Positions 16,893 through 25,224 of a DNA stretch of 64,000 nucleotides are shown one piece after another (the first letter of the stretch is position 1; every line of letters begins with the position of its first letter). A program made the position numbers and the translations under genes. Origin of the DNA: Pseudomonas sp. GM79 (lineage in GTDB: Bacteria; Pseudomonadota; Gammaproteobacteria; Pseudomonadales; Pseudomonadaceae); contig NZ_AKJE01000078.1 of assembly GCF_000282495.1 (NCBI RefSeq), positions 1 to 64,000 of the forward strand. Reading direction: 5' to 3'. The notes beneath the pieces are model-generated. The model searched no databases. It was not told the origin of the DNA and saw only the letters and a program-made list of their open reading frames with translations.

Positions 16893-17996
16893 ATGAACAC
16901 GTTTTTGCGTAACACCTTATTGGGCGCTGTAGTGTCGTTGCTGGCCAGCGGTGTGTGCCTGGCTGAAGAACGCACGGTGCGGATCTACAACTGGATCGAG
17001 TACCTGCCACCTGAAGTGCTCAAGAGCTTTCAGGAGGAAACAGGCATCCGTCCGATCTACGACGTTTTTGACAGTGTCGAAACCCTGGAGTCCAAACTGC
17101 TGACCGGCAATTCCGGGTATGACGTGGTGTACCCGGGCAGCGCCAACCTGAGTCACCTGATCGCCGCTGGTGCGGTCCAGCCGCTGGACCGCAGCCAGCT
17201 GCCGAACTGGCAGCACCTGGACCCGGAATTCATGAAAACCCTGGAAGCTGCGGGTGACACGGGCAACCGCTACGCGGCACCGTACTTGTGGGGCACCACG
17301 CTGATTGGCTACAACGTCGACAAGGTTCAGCAAGTCTTGGGCGCCAATGTGCAGATGAACACGTGGGACATGATCTTCAAGGAAGAGAACCTCGCCAAGC
17401 TGGCCAGTTGCGGTGTCGGTTTCCTCGACGCGGCCAACGAAATCGTGCCCATCGCCTTGCATTACAAGGGCCTCGACCCTAACAGTCAGAAGCGCGAGGA
17501 CTACCCGCAGGCTCAGGCGGTGATGATGAAGATTCGCCCGCACATCACCTACTTCAACTCCTCACGCTACGGCATGGACCTGGCCAACGGTGACATCTGC
17601 GTAGCCGTGGGCTGGTCTGGGGGCATCGCGTTGGCCAAGCAACTGGCCGATGCCGCTGGCAAGGGCGTCAAGGTGGAGATGGCGTTACCCAAGGAAGGCG
17701 CGCCGATGTGGTCGGACGTGATGATGGTGCCGGCCAACGCCCCCCATACCAAAGAGGCCTATGAGTTCATCAACTACATCCTGCGCCCTGACGTCATTGC
17801 CCGGATCAGCAACAAGATCGGTTACCCCAATCCGAACAAGGACGCCACCGCGCTGGTGAACGCCGACATCCGGAATAACCCCAACATGTATGTGCCGGAC
17901 GAAGCGCGCAAAACACTGTTCGCTCTGCAGCCCATGCCGGCAGCCGTGGAGCGGATCCGCACCCGCACCTGGACCACCATCAAGACCAACCGCTGA
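16893..17996 (+). CDS. Polyamine-type ABC transporter substrate-binding protein (PotF/SpuD-like)
   Basis: 367 residues from the ATG at 16893, with CAGGAG about 9 bases upstream. N-terminal signal peptide MNTFLRNTLLGAVVSLLASG with cleavage after CLA near residue 24. Family hallmarks: TVRIYNWIEYLPPEVL at the mature start, DVVYPGSANLSHLI, YAAPYLWGTTLIGYN, and SDVMMVPANAPHTKEAYEFI. PotF/PotD proteins bind putrescine or spermidine in the periplasm. No permease or ATPase gene follows; the next gene is a convergent TetR regulator, so it is an orphan binding protein that would share a transporter elsewhere. Ligand could also be another cationic amine. Confidence 0.87.
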   Translation: MNTFLRNTLLGAVVSLLASGVCLAEERTVRIYNWIEYLPPEVLKSFQEETGIRPIYDVFDSVETLESKLLTGNSGYDVVYPGSANLSHLIAAGAVQPLDRSQLPNWQHLDPEFMKTLEAAGDTGNRYAAPYLWGTTLIGYNVDKVQQVLGANVQMNTWDMIFKEENLAKLASCGVGFLDAANEIVPIALHYKGLDPNSQKREDYPQAQAVMMKIRPHITYFNSSRYGMDLANGDICVAVGWSGGIALAKQLADAAGKGVKVEMALPKEGAPMWSDVMMVPANAPHTKEAYEFINYILRPDVIARISNKIGYPNPNKDATALVNADIRNNPNMYVPDEARKTLFALQPMPAAVERIRTRTWTTIKTNR

Positions 17997-18004
17997 TCAT
18001 CGTG

Positions 18005-18026
18005 GCCCGGCGTCGTGACGCCGGGC
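18005..18026. terminator. Perfect palindrome between convergent genes
   Basis: GCCCGGCGTC-GT-GACGCCGGGC lies 9 bases after the binding-protein stop and before the convergent TetR gene. It is a strong GC hairpin but lacks a T run, so termination is likely though not certain. Confidence 0.5.
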
Positions 18027-18087
18027 TCGCCAGCAACGACCCGTCTCGGCTAGAGCATGAAGCCAGTCTGGGAGGAGGCTGGCGTTC

Positions 18088-18699
18088 TCAGGCCTGCATT
18101 CCGTAAAAGAGCAGCTCGGTGATACGCCTTACCTGAGCGGAGTGTGACTCGATGTCCGGCTGTTCCTGGTTGACCAGCCTGAACAACTGCAGGTGTGAGT
18201 AGTCGTTCAACAGGAAGGCGGCCAGTTCGACGTTGAGGTCGGCGCGCAGCTTGCCGGCCTGTTGCAGTTCTCTGAGCAAACCGCTGATTTCGGCCCTGAG
18301 CGCATCGTTCATGGCCCGATAACCTTCGGGCAGTCCGTTATCACCACCAAACAGAATCAACGGCAGCAGTTCACGCCAAAGACTGGGATGCATGACTTCC
18401 AGGGCGTAACCGGTCAGCAGGCGTTCCAGGTAGCACAGGGCGTCGACCGGATCCTCAATTTCAGGGATCTGGTTGCGGGTGTCCTTGAGGGCGCGCTGGT
18501 CGGCGTCGTGCAGGATTTCCAGGATGATTTCCTGCTTGTTGCCGAAGTACTTGAACACGGTGGGCGCCGACACCCCAGCCTGGTTGGCGATCTGTTCGAT
18601 GGTGGTGTTCTGGAAACCTTGACGCTCGAACAGTTCGATCGCCGCCTTGCTGATGGCTTGGCGTCGTTCGACTTTCTGGCGTTCACGCAGTCCGCTCAC
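18088..18699 (-). CDS. TetR-family transcriptional regulator
   Basis: 203 residues from a GTG at 18699, preferred over an ATG at 18753 because AAGGGA lies just before it. Canonical N-terminal helix-turn-helix: AISKAAIELFERQGFQNTTI then EQIANQAGVSAPTVFKYFGN. The C-terminal ligand domain is typical in size. It is convergent with the hydrolase/porin/binding-protein operon, which is its most likely target by neighbourhood. No ligand can be inferred. Confidence 0.9.
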   Translation of the reverse strand: MSGLRERQKVERRQAISKAAIELFERQGFQNTTIEQIANQAGVSAPTVFKYFGNKQEIILEILHDADQRALKDTRNQIPEIEDPVDALCYLERLLTGYALEVMHPSLWRELLPLILFGGDNGLPEGYRAMNDALRAEISGLLRELQQAGKLRADLNVELAAFLLNDYSHLQLFRLVNQEQPDIESHSAQVRRITELLFYGMQA

Positions 18700-18916
18700 G
18701 GTAGATCCCTTGTCGCTATGAATAAAGGGGGCGCATGTCGCCCAATCATCCATGCAAAATACTTAATCGGGTAAAATTTTTAAAGCGCTAATTTCTGTAG
18801 TGCGCTTTTATCCCGGAAGCGAGAAGTCTCGTTGACGGGTGGCGAGAGTCCTCAGGCTTTATAGTTAATTTTATTAATCTTTTGCGCGCTGTTCAGCGTG
18901 CATTGGTCCGCCTGAA

Positions 18917-19006
18917 TCAAGCCGATGCCTGTCGGTATTTTTTCAGTCGATAAGCAAACTGCGCACGACTCAACCCCAGCAGTCGCGCGGCAAACTGGGT
19001 CGGCAG
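18917..19006 (-). pseudogene. C-terminal Fis-type helix-turn-helix remnant of a sigma-54 activator
   Basis: The reverse strand reads LPTQFAARLLGLSRAQFAYR then LKKYRQASA and a stop at 18917. The AARLLGL-R-Q-AYRL pattern is the Fis-type DNA-binding end of NtrC-family enhancer-binding proteins. The AAA+ domain is missing; the break is at about 19004 where a fragment on the other strand starts. Confidence 0.6.
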
Positions 19007-19204
19007 ATGTATTCGCTGACGCTGTTGGCACCGGACCTGCCGGCACTCACTGCGCAAGTCATGTGGGGCAGCTACAACCTCGATACCGGCGCCTACTTCC
19101 TTAACTCTTCGAGCAACGATCTGGCGGTCCAGTACCAGACGATCGCAAAACCTTCGGCTTCCTTTTACACACCGGATGCCATGGCCAACGAAAACATGCG
19201 TTGA
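19004..19204 (+). pseudogene. C-terminal remnant, probably of a DUF1329-type outer-membrane protein
   Basis: About 65 residues: LTLLAPDLPALTAQVMWGSY, then a stretch ending in ASFYTPDAMANENMR and a stop. It has no start of its own. In pseudomonads the order DUF1302-DUF1329-YCF48-RND is common, and the next sequences here are YCF48 and RND pieces, so a DUF1329 identity is suggested by position; the sequence match is weak. Confidence 0.4.
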
Positions 19205-19273
19205 ACCATGGAGCGCCGTGACGAGCGAAAAACTCGTCGCGGTCGCTGGCGATTTTCCAGGCGGGATAAATAC

Positions 19274-20514
19274 ATGAACGTTGAAAAAATCTTTGCGAGT
19301 ACGGTCTGCGATGGAGTGCCTGCGCGCTGGCGTTGTGTCTGTTGGTGAGCACGTCCATGGTTGCGCAGGCCGCAACGTTTGCTGTGCTACAGCAGCCGGC
19401 ACTGTCGGCCGCCAAGGCCGCGCGCGCGGTATTGCTTGGGCTGGCCCGGGCTGGCGAGCGCCTGGTGGCGGTCGGCGAACGCGGCATCGTGTTGCTCTCG
19501 GATGACTTTGGAATGACTTGGCGCCAGGCCCGTGTGCCGGTCAGCGTCAGCCTGACCGCGGTACAATTCGTCGATGCCGAGCAGGGCTGGGCGGTCGGTC
19601 ATCTGGGGGTGGTGTTGCACACCGAGGACGGTGGCGAAACCTGGCACAAGCAACTCGACGGTGAGCGTGCCGCCGCGCTGGCAGCGCTGAGCAAAATCGC
19701 CACGGCCGGTTACAACGAAGGCAACTTCAAATGGTATGAGCTGATCCCTAATGACGGCGCGCTGGGCGCCGTGCAGACCCGTGCACCGCGAGAGCTGTTC
19801 AATCAGGGCTGTTCGATGCTGTCGCTGTACGTTTACCTGTCTGATCACAAGGCCGATACCTTGAATCGGGTGGTGCAGGCCAGTGAGAAATTCATCAGCG
19901 AGCATCAGGTGCCAGAGGTCAAATTCATGCTGGCCGCCGGCAGCGCCGGTATCGAAGCCGCGACCAATATCGTGGTGAAAAAATCCATGTACGAGATGCT
20001 GTTCTGGGTCTACGGCGCGGTCAGCCTGCTATGCCTGCTGACTTTCCGTAGTTGGCGTGCAACCCTTTGCGCAATGCTGCCGCTGATGCTCACCTCGATT
20101 CTGTGCGAGGCGCTGATGGTGGGTCTGGGAATGGGAGTAAAAGTGGCGACACTGCCGGTCATCGCGCTCGGCGTGGGCATTGGCATCGACTACGCGCTCT
20201 ATGTCTTGAGTGTGATTCTGGCTCGAATGCGTGCCGGTGACACCCTGGCCCAGGCCTATTACCAAGCGCTGTTGTTCACCGGCAAAGTGGTATTGCTGAC
20301 CGGCATGACACTGGCGGTCGCGGTATCGACCTGGGCCTTCTCACCGATCAAATTCCAGGCCGACATGGGCATCCTGCTGGCCTTCATGTTCTCGGTGAAC
20401 ATGCTTGGCGCCTTGATCCTGCTGCCGGCACTGGCCTGGCTGCTGCTGCCGCAGAAGGTCTTCGCAAAAAAGCCTGAGGCGAGTTTGCTTGTGGAGTGGG
20501 TCAAGGAGGGCTGA
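19274..20514 (+). pseudogene. Frameshifted in-frame chimera: YCF48-like N-terminus fused to the C-terminal half of an RND (MMPL) transporter
   Basis: The reading frame open to 20514 begins with YCF48/BNR beta-propeller sequence (RLVAVGERGIVLLSDDFGMT, then AVGHLGVVLHTEDGGETWHK) and switches at about 19700-19715 to RND sequence (YNEGNFKWYELI, AVQTRAPRELFNQG) with the last six membrane segments (ALGVGIGIDYALYVLSVILA). An internal deletion removed the rest of YCF48 and the first half of the RND protein but kept frame. The signal peptide is split: the start LKKSLRVRSAMECL near 19280 and the hydrophobic core ALALCLLVSTSMVAQA are in different frames, consistent with a one-base insertion at about 19322-19328. 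A TTG at 19333 is the only start in the long frame. Non-functional in all likelihood. Confidence 0.75.
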
Positions 20515-20541
20515 AGGGCTGTAGGGCTCGGCACGCCGGAC

Positions 20542-20635
20542 CCTGTGGGAGCGGGCTTGCTCGCGAAGACGGAGTGTCAGACGACATCAATGTTGCCTGT
20601 ACCGCCGCCTTCGCGAGCAAGCCCGCTCCCACAGG
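20542..20635. repeat. REP doublet (BIME-like) with perfect 27-base arms
   Basis: 20542-20568 (CCTGTGGGAGCGGGCTTGCT then CGCGAAG) and 20609-20635 are perfect inverted repeats with a 40-base loop. This is the common extragenic palindrome of Pseudomonas. It lies between the chimera and the convergent permease and could also end transcription of both. Confidence 0.85.
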
Positions 20636-20644
20636 TCTCGCACA

Positions 20645-21862
20645 TCAGGCCTTGGCCTTTTCCATCAATACAGCCAGTGGGGCCGACCGGGCAATCACGC
20701 TGATGATGGTCAGTGCTGCAATCACCAACCCGGGGGAGGTCGCCAGCAATACGCCGGTGGTGCCGGCCCCGGCCGCCAGAATCTGCCCAGCGGCCAAGGG
20801 CCCGGCGACTGATCCCAGGCGCCCGATGGCCACTGCCGCGCCGACGCCGGTGGCGCGCACCGAGGTCGGGTACGACGGCGGTGCCAGGGCATAAAGCACC
20901 AGTTGCGCAGCCATCACAAACAACCCGGCAGCAAACCCGGCGATGCCCATTGGGACAATGCCCACCGACAGGCCGACTCCGGCCAGCGCCACCAGCAACC
21001 CGGCATAGACAAACAGCACCACCTTGATGCCGTTGCAGCGATCCAGCAGCAGCCCGCCGAGCAGGGAGCCGAGGGCGCCGCCGATATTGAACAGCATCTG
21101 CACCAGGCCCGCCTGGGGTTTGCTGAAGCCCTGTTCCAGCAGCAGTGATGGCAGCCAGTTGAGCAACATGTACATCACGGTCAGGGTGAAGAAGTAACTC
21201 AGCCATAACGCCAGGGTAACGCGAGCCCGGCCTTCGCCGAACAGTGCCTGGCCGGTTGAAGCGCGCGCCACATTGACAGTCCCTTGCTGCTGGCGAAAGG
21301 CGCTGGACTCGGGCAGCAGCAGGATCATCAGCGGCACCACCAGCAGCGGTGCGAGACCGCCGATGATGAAGGTCGCTTGCCAATGATCGGTGAACAGCAT
21401 GGCGACCACCGCCGCCAGTGCTCCACCCAACGGCACGCCGGCATACATGATGCTGATGGCGGTACCCCGGCGCTGCTCACCCACGGCTTCGGCACACAGG
21501 GCGATCAGGTTGGGCAGGGCGGCGCCCAGGCCCAGACCGGTCATGAAACGCGCCAGCAGCAGGCTGGAGAATGTGCTGACGTAGGCAGTGCTGAGCGAGA
21601 ACACGCCGAACAGCAACACGGCGCCGATGAGGATTTTCTTGCGACCGATGCGATCGGCAATCCAGCCGCCGAAGAAGGCGCCCGGCAGCAAGCCGATGAT
21701 GCCGGCACTGAACACCCAGCCCATCATTTTCGGGTCCAGGGCAAAGGTTTGACGCAGGCCCGCGGCAGCAGTGCCGGCAGCTTGCAGGTCGAAGCCTTCA
21801 ATCAGTGCAACGATAAAACACAGGGCGATGGTCAGCGTCGTACGACGTGATGGGGTGTCCAT
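20645..21862 (-). CDS. MFS aromatic acid:H+ symporter (AAHS family), probable hydroxycinnamate permease
   Basis: 405 residues from the ATG at 21862, with GAGG upstream; a longer frame to 21874 is less likely. AAHS hallmarks: ALIEGFDLQAAGTAAAGL in segment 1 (the conserved D-x-Q/D region), GGWIADRIGRKKILIGAVLL in loop 2-3, and RFMTGLGLGAALPNLIAL in segment 4. These carriers import benzoate-, 4-hydroxybenzoate-, vanillate- or phenylpropanoid-type acids. It is divergent from an OprD porin and leads the ferulate cluster, so hydroxycinnamate uptake (HcaK/MhpT-like) is the best guess. Substrate is inference from context. Confidence 0.85.
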   Translation of the reverse strand: MDTPSRRTTLTIALCFIVALIEGFDLQAAGTAAAGLRQTFALDPKMMGWVFSAGIIGLLPGAFFGGWIADRIGRKKILIGAVLLFGVFSLSTAYVSTFSSLLLARFMTGLGLGAALPNLIALCAEAVGEQRRGTAISIMYAGVPLGGALAAVVAMLFTDHWQATFIIGGLAPLLVVPLMILLLPESSAFRQQQGTVNVARASTGQALFGEGRARVTLALWLSYFFTLTVMYMLLNWLPSLLLEQGFSKPQAGLVQMLFNIGGALGSLLGGLLLDRCNGIKVVLFVYAGLLVALAGVGLSVGIVPMGIAGFAAGLFVMAAQLVLYALAPPSYPTSVRATGVGAAVAIGRLGSVAGPLAAGQILAAGAGTTGVLLATSPGLVIAALTIISVIARSAPLAVLMEKAKA

Positions 21863-22197
21863 GGCGAACCTCATTTATTGTTTTTGTGGGTGTGCTGACG
21901 GGTGAACGCGAGCCTGCTCGCCTCAAGCGGTGACAGGTTGGAATTAAGATTAACAAAGATAACTAAAAAATGAACGGTCAAGGATATTCACTAGAAAAAG
22001 TCATTAATTCCATTTAAATCAATGAGATGACGTATGGCTTAAGATGGATCTAAAAAATAGATAATAATATTAATGTTCGTTTATCGGTCATTGTGGATTG
22101 ACGCCACCCTCAGCTCTTTCCATTCTCTGGCCTGAGATCCCTGGGGCAACCTTGGCGATCCCGTTCAAAAAACAACAACAATAAGTGGACATCGAAC
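21863..22197. promoter_or_regulatory. AT-rich divergent region between permease and porin
   Basis: 335 bases, strikingly AT-rich at 21945-22080 compared with its surroundings. It must hold both divergent promoters. A half-site TAACTAA near 21960 resembles half of the putative MarR operator before ech, but no full palindrome was found. Confidence 0.35.
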
Positions 22198-23508
22198 ATG
22201 CCAAAGCTCCCTTGGAACGCCCTTGCGGCGACTTCAGCCTTACCTGTTCGCGCACCCCGCCTGGTCCTGTTGGGCTTGAGTGTGATTGCCACCCCGGCGT
22301 TGGCTGAAGGCTTTATCGACGACAGCCACGGCACCTTGACCTTGCGCAATTACTACCTGGATCGCGACTACAAGGATGACGGGGCGAAAACCGCGGCCAG
22401 GGAATGGGCTCAGGGTTTCATCATGAATGTGGAGTCGGGCTTTACCCCGGGGACTGTCGGCTTCGGCCTGGATGCCCGCGGGCTGATGGGGGTGAAGCTG
22501 GACTCGTCGCCGGACCGCAGCGGCACCGAGTTGCTGCCGGTGTCCGCCAGTGACAAGCGCGCGGCGGACGAGTATTCGCGCCTGGCCATGACCGCCAAGA
22601 TGCGTTTTGCCCAGACCACAGTGAAGACCGGTGATGTATCGATTTTTCTGCCGTTCGCTTTCGCCAGCCCGTCGCGGCTGTTGCCGCAGACTTTTCGCGG
22701 CACCACCCTCAGTTCCAAGGACATCGAGGGACTGACCCTCAACACCGGCTACATCGATCGCATCAACAAGCGTGATTCCACTAACTACCAGCCGATGAGC
22801 ATCGCCTCCCCGAACCGGCGTTTCAACGGCGCGGCCACTTCATCGCACATGGCCTATGTCGGCGGTGATTATCAGGTGAACAAGGACCTCAGTCTGCGTG
22901 CCTATCACGCCGAAGTGGCGGACCTGTACCAGCAGAACACCCTGGCCTTGCTGCACAATCTGCAGGTGGGCGAGGGCACGCTGACCACCGATCTGCGCAG
23001 TTTTTTCAGTGACGAAGATGGCAGCGCCAAGGCCGGCAAGGTGGATAACCAAAACCTGTCGGCGCTGTTCGGCTATCGCTTTGGCGGTCATCGCCTGAGC
23101 CTGGGCTATATGCACGCCAGTGGCGACACAGCAACGCCTTATGTGTCGGGCACCGAGTTGATGGGCATGAGTGAGCTGACCATGAGTTCGGACTTCCTCA
23201 ATGCCAAGGAGCGGACCTGGCAAGCGATGTACGACTATGACTTTGCCGCCGTCGGGGTGCCCGGGCTGAAGAGCCGGCTACGTTATGTGCGCGGTGACCA
23301 TATCGAGCTGACGGCGCTGAATGCCGACGACCGCAAGGAGCGAGAATTCCAGATGGAGCTGGGGTATGTCATCCAGAGCGGTCCGCTGAAGAACGTCGGG
23401 CTGATGGCGCGCAAGTCGATCTATCGCAATGACTTCCCCGCTGGCGCAGCGTTTCGCGATGAAAACCAGACCCGCTTTCTGGTGCTCTACACCGTACCGA
23501 TCTGGTAA
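22198..23508 (+). CDS. OprD-family outer-membrane porin
   Basis: 436 residues. Signal peptide with hydrophobic core LVLLGLSVIATPALA, cleavage near residue 36. OprD hallmarks: GFIDDSHGTLTLRNYYLDRD at the mature start, EWAQGFIMNVESGFTPGTVG, FGLDARGLMGVKLDS, and FRGTTLSSKDIEGLTL. Ends with a C-terminal barrel strand, FLVLYTVPIW. OprD-type channels (OpdK, VanP, PhaK) take up aromatic and other carboxylates. Divergent from the AAHS permease and upstream of the ferulate genes, it probably admits ferulate or vanillate. The ATG at 22198 has no strong ribosome-binding site. Confidence 0.9.
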   Translation: MPKLPWNALAATSALPVRAPRLVLLGLSVIATPALAEGFIDDSHGTLTLRNYYLDRDYKDDGAKTAAREWAQGFIMNVESGFTPGTVGFGLDARGLMGVKLDSSPDRSGTELLPVSASDKRAADEYSRLAMTAKMRFAQTTVKTGDVSIFLPFAFASPSRLLPQTFRGTTLSSKDIEGLTLNTGYIDRINKRDSTNYQPMSIASPNRRFNGAATSSHMAYVGGDYQVNKDLSLRAYHAEVADLYQQNTLALLHNLQVGEGTLTTDLRSFFSDEDGSAKAGKVDNQNLSALFGYRFGGHRLSLGYMHASGDTATPYVSGTELMGMSELTMSSDFLNAKERTWQAMYDYDFAAVGVPGLKSRLRYVRGDHIELTALNADDRKEREFQMELGYVIQSGPLKNVGLMARKSIYRNDFPAGAAFRDENQTRFLVLYTVPIW

Positions 23509-23565
23509 GTCGTTTTACCTGTCACGAGGCCGGCCGTTCCCCTGGAGCGCGCCGGCGTTGGCGCT

Positions 23566-24054
23566 TCAGACCTGGTAGACCTTTTTCAACAACCTGAGCA
23601 GTTCTTCGCGTTCCTGGCTGTCGAGGTTGGACGTTGCATCCATGTCGCTCTCGGCCGCGATCAGTTTCAGCTCCTTGAGCAGGGCTTCGCCGGTCTTGCT
23701 GAGGAAAATCCCGTAGGAGCGCTTGTCCGGTTTGCAGCGCACTCGCACCGCCAGTGCACGGCTTTCCAGTTTGTTCAGCAGTGGCACCACTTGCGGTGGC
23801 TCGATGGTCAACGCCTTGGCCAGGTCGGCCTGCATCAGCCCGGGATTCTGGTCGATGATCGCCAGGGCCGAGAACTGCGCCGGTCGCAAGTCATGGGCCG
23901 AGAGCCGGCCAATGAGGTTCTGGAACAGTTTCAGCTGCGCTCGGCGCATGGCGTAACCGATCAGATCGTCCAGGGCGGAGTCCAGCGGCGCCTGGGTTTC
24001 GGCGCTGTCGGCAGGGGCCTCGGGGGCGGCGGCAATCTTGGAAGACTTGGCCAT
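23566..24054 (-). CDS. MarR-family regulator, probable repressor of ferulate genes (FerR/HcaR-like)
   Basis: 162 residues. Winged helix features: LSAHDLRPAQFSALAIIDQN, LMQADLAKALTIEPPQVVPL, and the wing CKPDKRSYGIFLSKTGEALL. It is divergent from ech across 212 bases that hold a promoter overlapped by an imperfect palindrome (24191-24215). In P. fluorescens BF13 a MarR-type FerR adjacent to ech-vdh-fcs responds to feruloyl-CoA (from memory of the literature); gene order and family agree here. The alanine/proline-rich first 25 residues are an extra N-terminal tail. Confidence 0.85.
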   Translation of the reverse strand: MAKSSKIAAAPEAPADSAETQAPLDSALDDLIGYAMRRAQLKLFQNLIGRLSAHDLRPAQFSALAIIDQNPGLMQADLAKALTIEPPQVVPLLNKLESRALAVRVRCKPDKRSYGIFLSKTGEALLKELKLIAAESDMDATSNLDSQEREELLRLLKKVYQV

Positions 24055-24190
24055 TGCAGGGTGAATCCTCAGGCTGGCGGTTAAGAAGACTATCTAGTTT
24101 GCCGAGATTGGCCGGGGATAGCCATGACCTCTTTCAGATCTATGGGCGTTGCGCCTGTTTTCGGGACAAAAAATATTCGGTTAATCTCAT

Positions 24191-24229
24191 TAATAGTTAA
24201 TTGACATAACTAATATTGGGGTTTAGTTT
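24191..24229 (+). promoter_or_regulatory. Promoter of ech with overlapping MarR-type operator
   Basis: TAATAGTTA (24191-24199) and TAACTAATA (24207-24215) are inverted repeats matching at 8 of 9 positions. Between them sits a perfect -35 box, TTGACA at 24201-24206, and 17 bases on TAGTTT at 24224-24229 as a weak -10. A repressor on the palindrome would cover the -35 box. Confidence 0.55.
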
Positions 24230-24266
24230 TTACCCATCGTCAAGCCAAGAACAAGAGAGCAACGCC

Positions 24267-25097
24267 ATGAGCAATTACGAAGGTCGCTGGACAACGGTCA
24301 AAGTGGAAATCGAGGAAGGCATTGCCTGGGTCATCCTCAATCGCCCGGAAAAACGCAACGCCATGAGCCCGACCCTGAACCGCGAGATGATCGACGTTCT
24401 GGAAACCCTGGAGCAGGATCCAGACGCCGGTGTACTGGTGCTGACGGGGGCGGGTGAAGCCTGGACCGCGGGCATGGACCTCAAGGAATACTTCCGCGAA
24501 GTGGACGCCGGCCCGGAAATTCTTCAGGAAAAAATCCGCCGCGAAGCCTCTCAATGGCAATGGAAACTGCTGCGCATGTACGCCAAGCCGACCATCGCCA
24601 TGGTCAACGGCTGGTGCTTCGGTGGCGGTTTCAGCCCGCTGGTGGCCTGCGATTTGGCGATCTGCGCCGATGAAGCGACTTTCGGCCTGTCGGAAATCAA
24701 CTGGGGCATTCCACCGGGCAACCTGGTGAGCAAGGCCATGGCCGACACCGTGGGCCATCGTCAGTCGCTGTACTACATCATGACCGGCAAGACCTTCGGC
24801 GGGCAGAAAGCCGCCGAGATGGGCCTGGTCAACGAAAGCGTACCCCTGGCGCAACTGCGTGAAGTGACGATCGAGCTGGCGCGTAACCTGCTGGAGAAAA
24901 ACCCGGTGGTGCTGCGGGCGGCCAAGCACGGCTTCAAGCGTTGCCGTGAACTGACCTGGGAGCAGAACGAAGATTACCTGTACGCCAAGCTCGATCAGTC
25001 GCGCCTGCTGGACACCGAAGGTGGCCGCGAGCAGGGCATGAAGCAGTTCCTCGACGACAAGAGCATCAAGCCCGGTTTGCAGGCTTACAAACGCTGA
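24267..25097 (+). CDS. ech: Hydroxycinnamoyl-CoA (feruloyl-CoA) hydratase-lyase
   Basis: 276 residues from the ATG at 24267, the same length as the P. fluorescens AN103 enzyme; a longer frame to 24216 lacks support. Converts feruloyl-CoA to vanillin and acetyl-CoA in the cytoplasm. Crotonase-fold features: MDLKEYF near residue 70, CFGGGFSPLVACD with Ser123, and LSEINWGIPPG with Glu143, plus Tyr239 in DYLYAKL. These three residues coincide in number with the catalytic/substrate residues of the crystallised enzyme. It opens the ech-vdh-fcs-thiolase operon, 128 bases before vdh, and is probably controlled by the divergent MarR gene. Confidence 0.96.
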   Translation: MSNYEGRWTTVKVEIEEGIAWVILNRPEKRNAMSPTLNREMIDVLETLEQDPDAGVLVLTGAGEAWTAGMDLKEYFREVDAGPEILQEKIRREASQWQWKLLRMYAKPTIAMVNGWCFGGGFSPLVACDLAICADEATFGLSEINWGIPPGNLVSKAMADTVGHRQSLYYIMTGKTFGGQKAAEMGLVNESVPLAQLREVTIELARNLLEKNPVVLRAAKHGFKRCRELTWEQNEDYLYAKLDQSRLLDTEGGREQGMKQFLDDKSIKPGLQAYKR

Positions 25098-25224
25098 ACC
25101 CCGCGTTGAGATCAAGGCGAGCTGGCTGGGCGATCGAGCGTCCGCCAGCTGTTCGCCCCGGCGCCCAGGCGCTACTGTGAACCCTCGACTGTATTCCCGA
25201 TAAAGACAACAAAGAGGAATCACC

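Noticed and set aside
20542..20635. Possible CRISPR-like or novel repeat
   Set aside because: It is a single REP doublet typical of Pseudomonas, not a spaced array.
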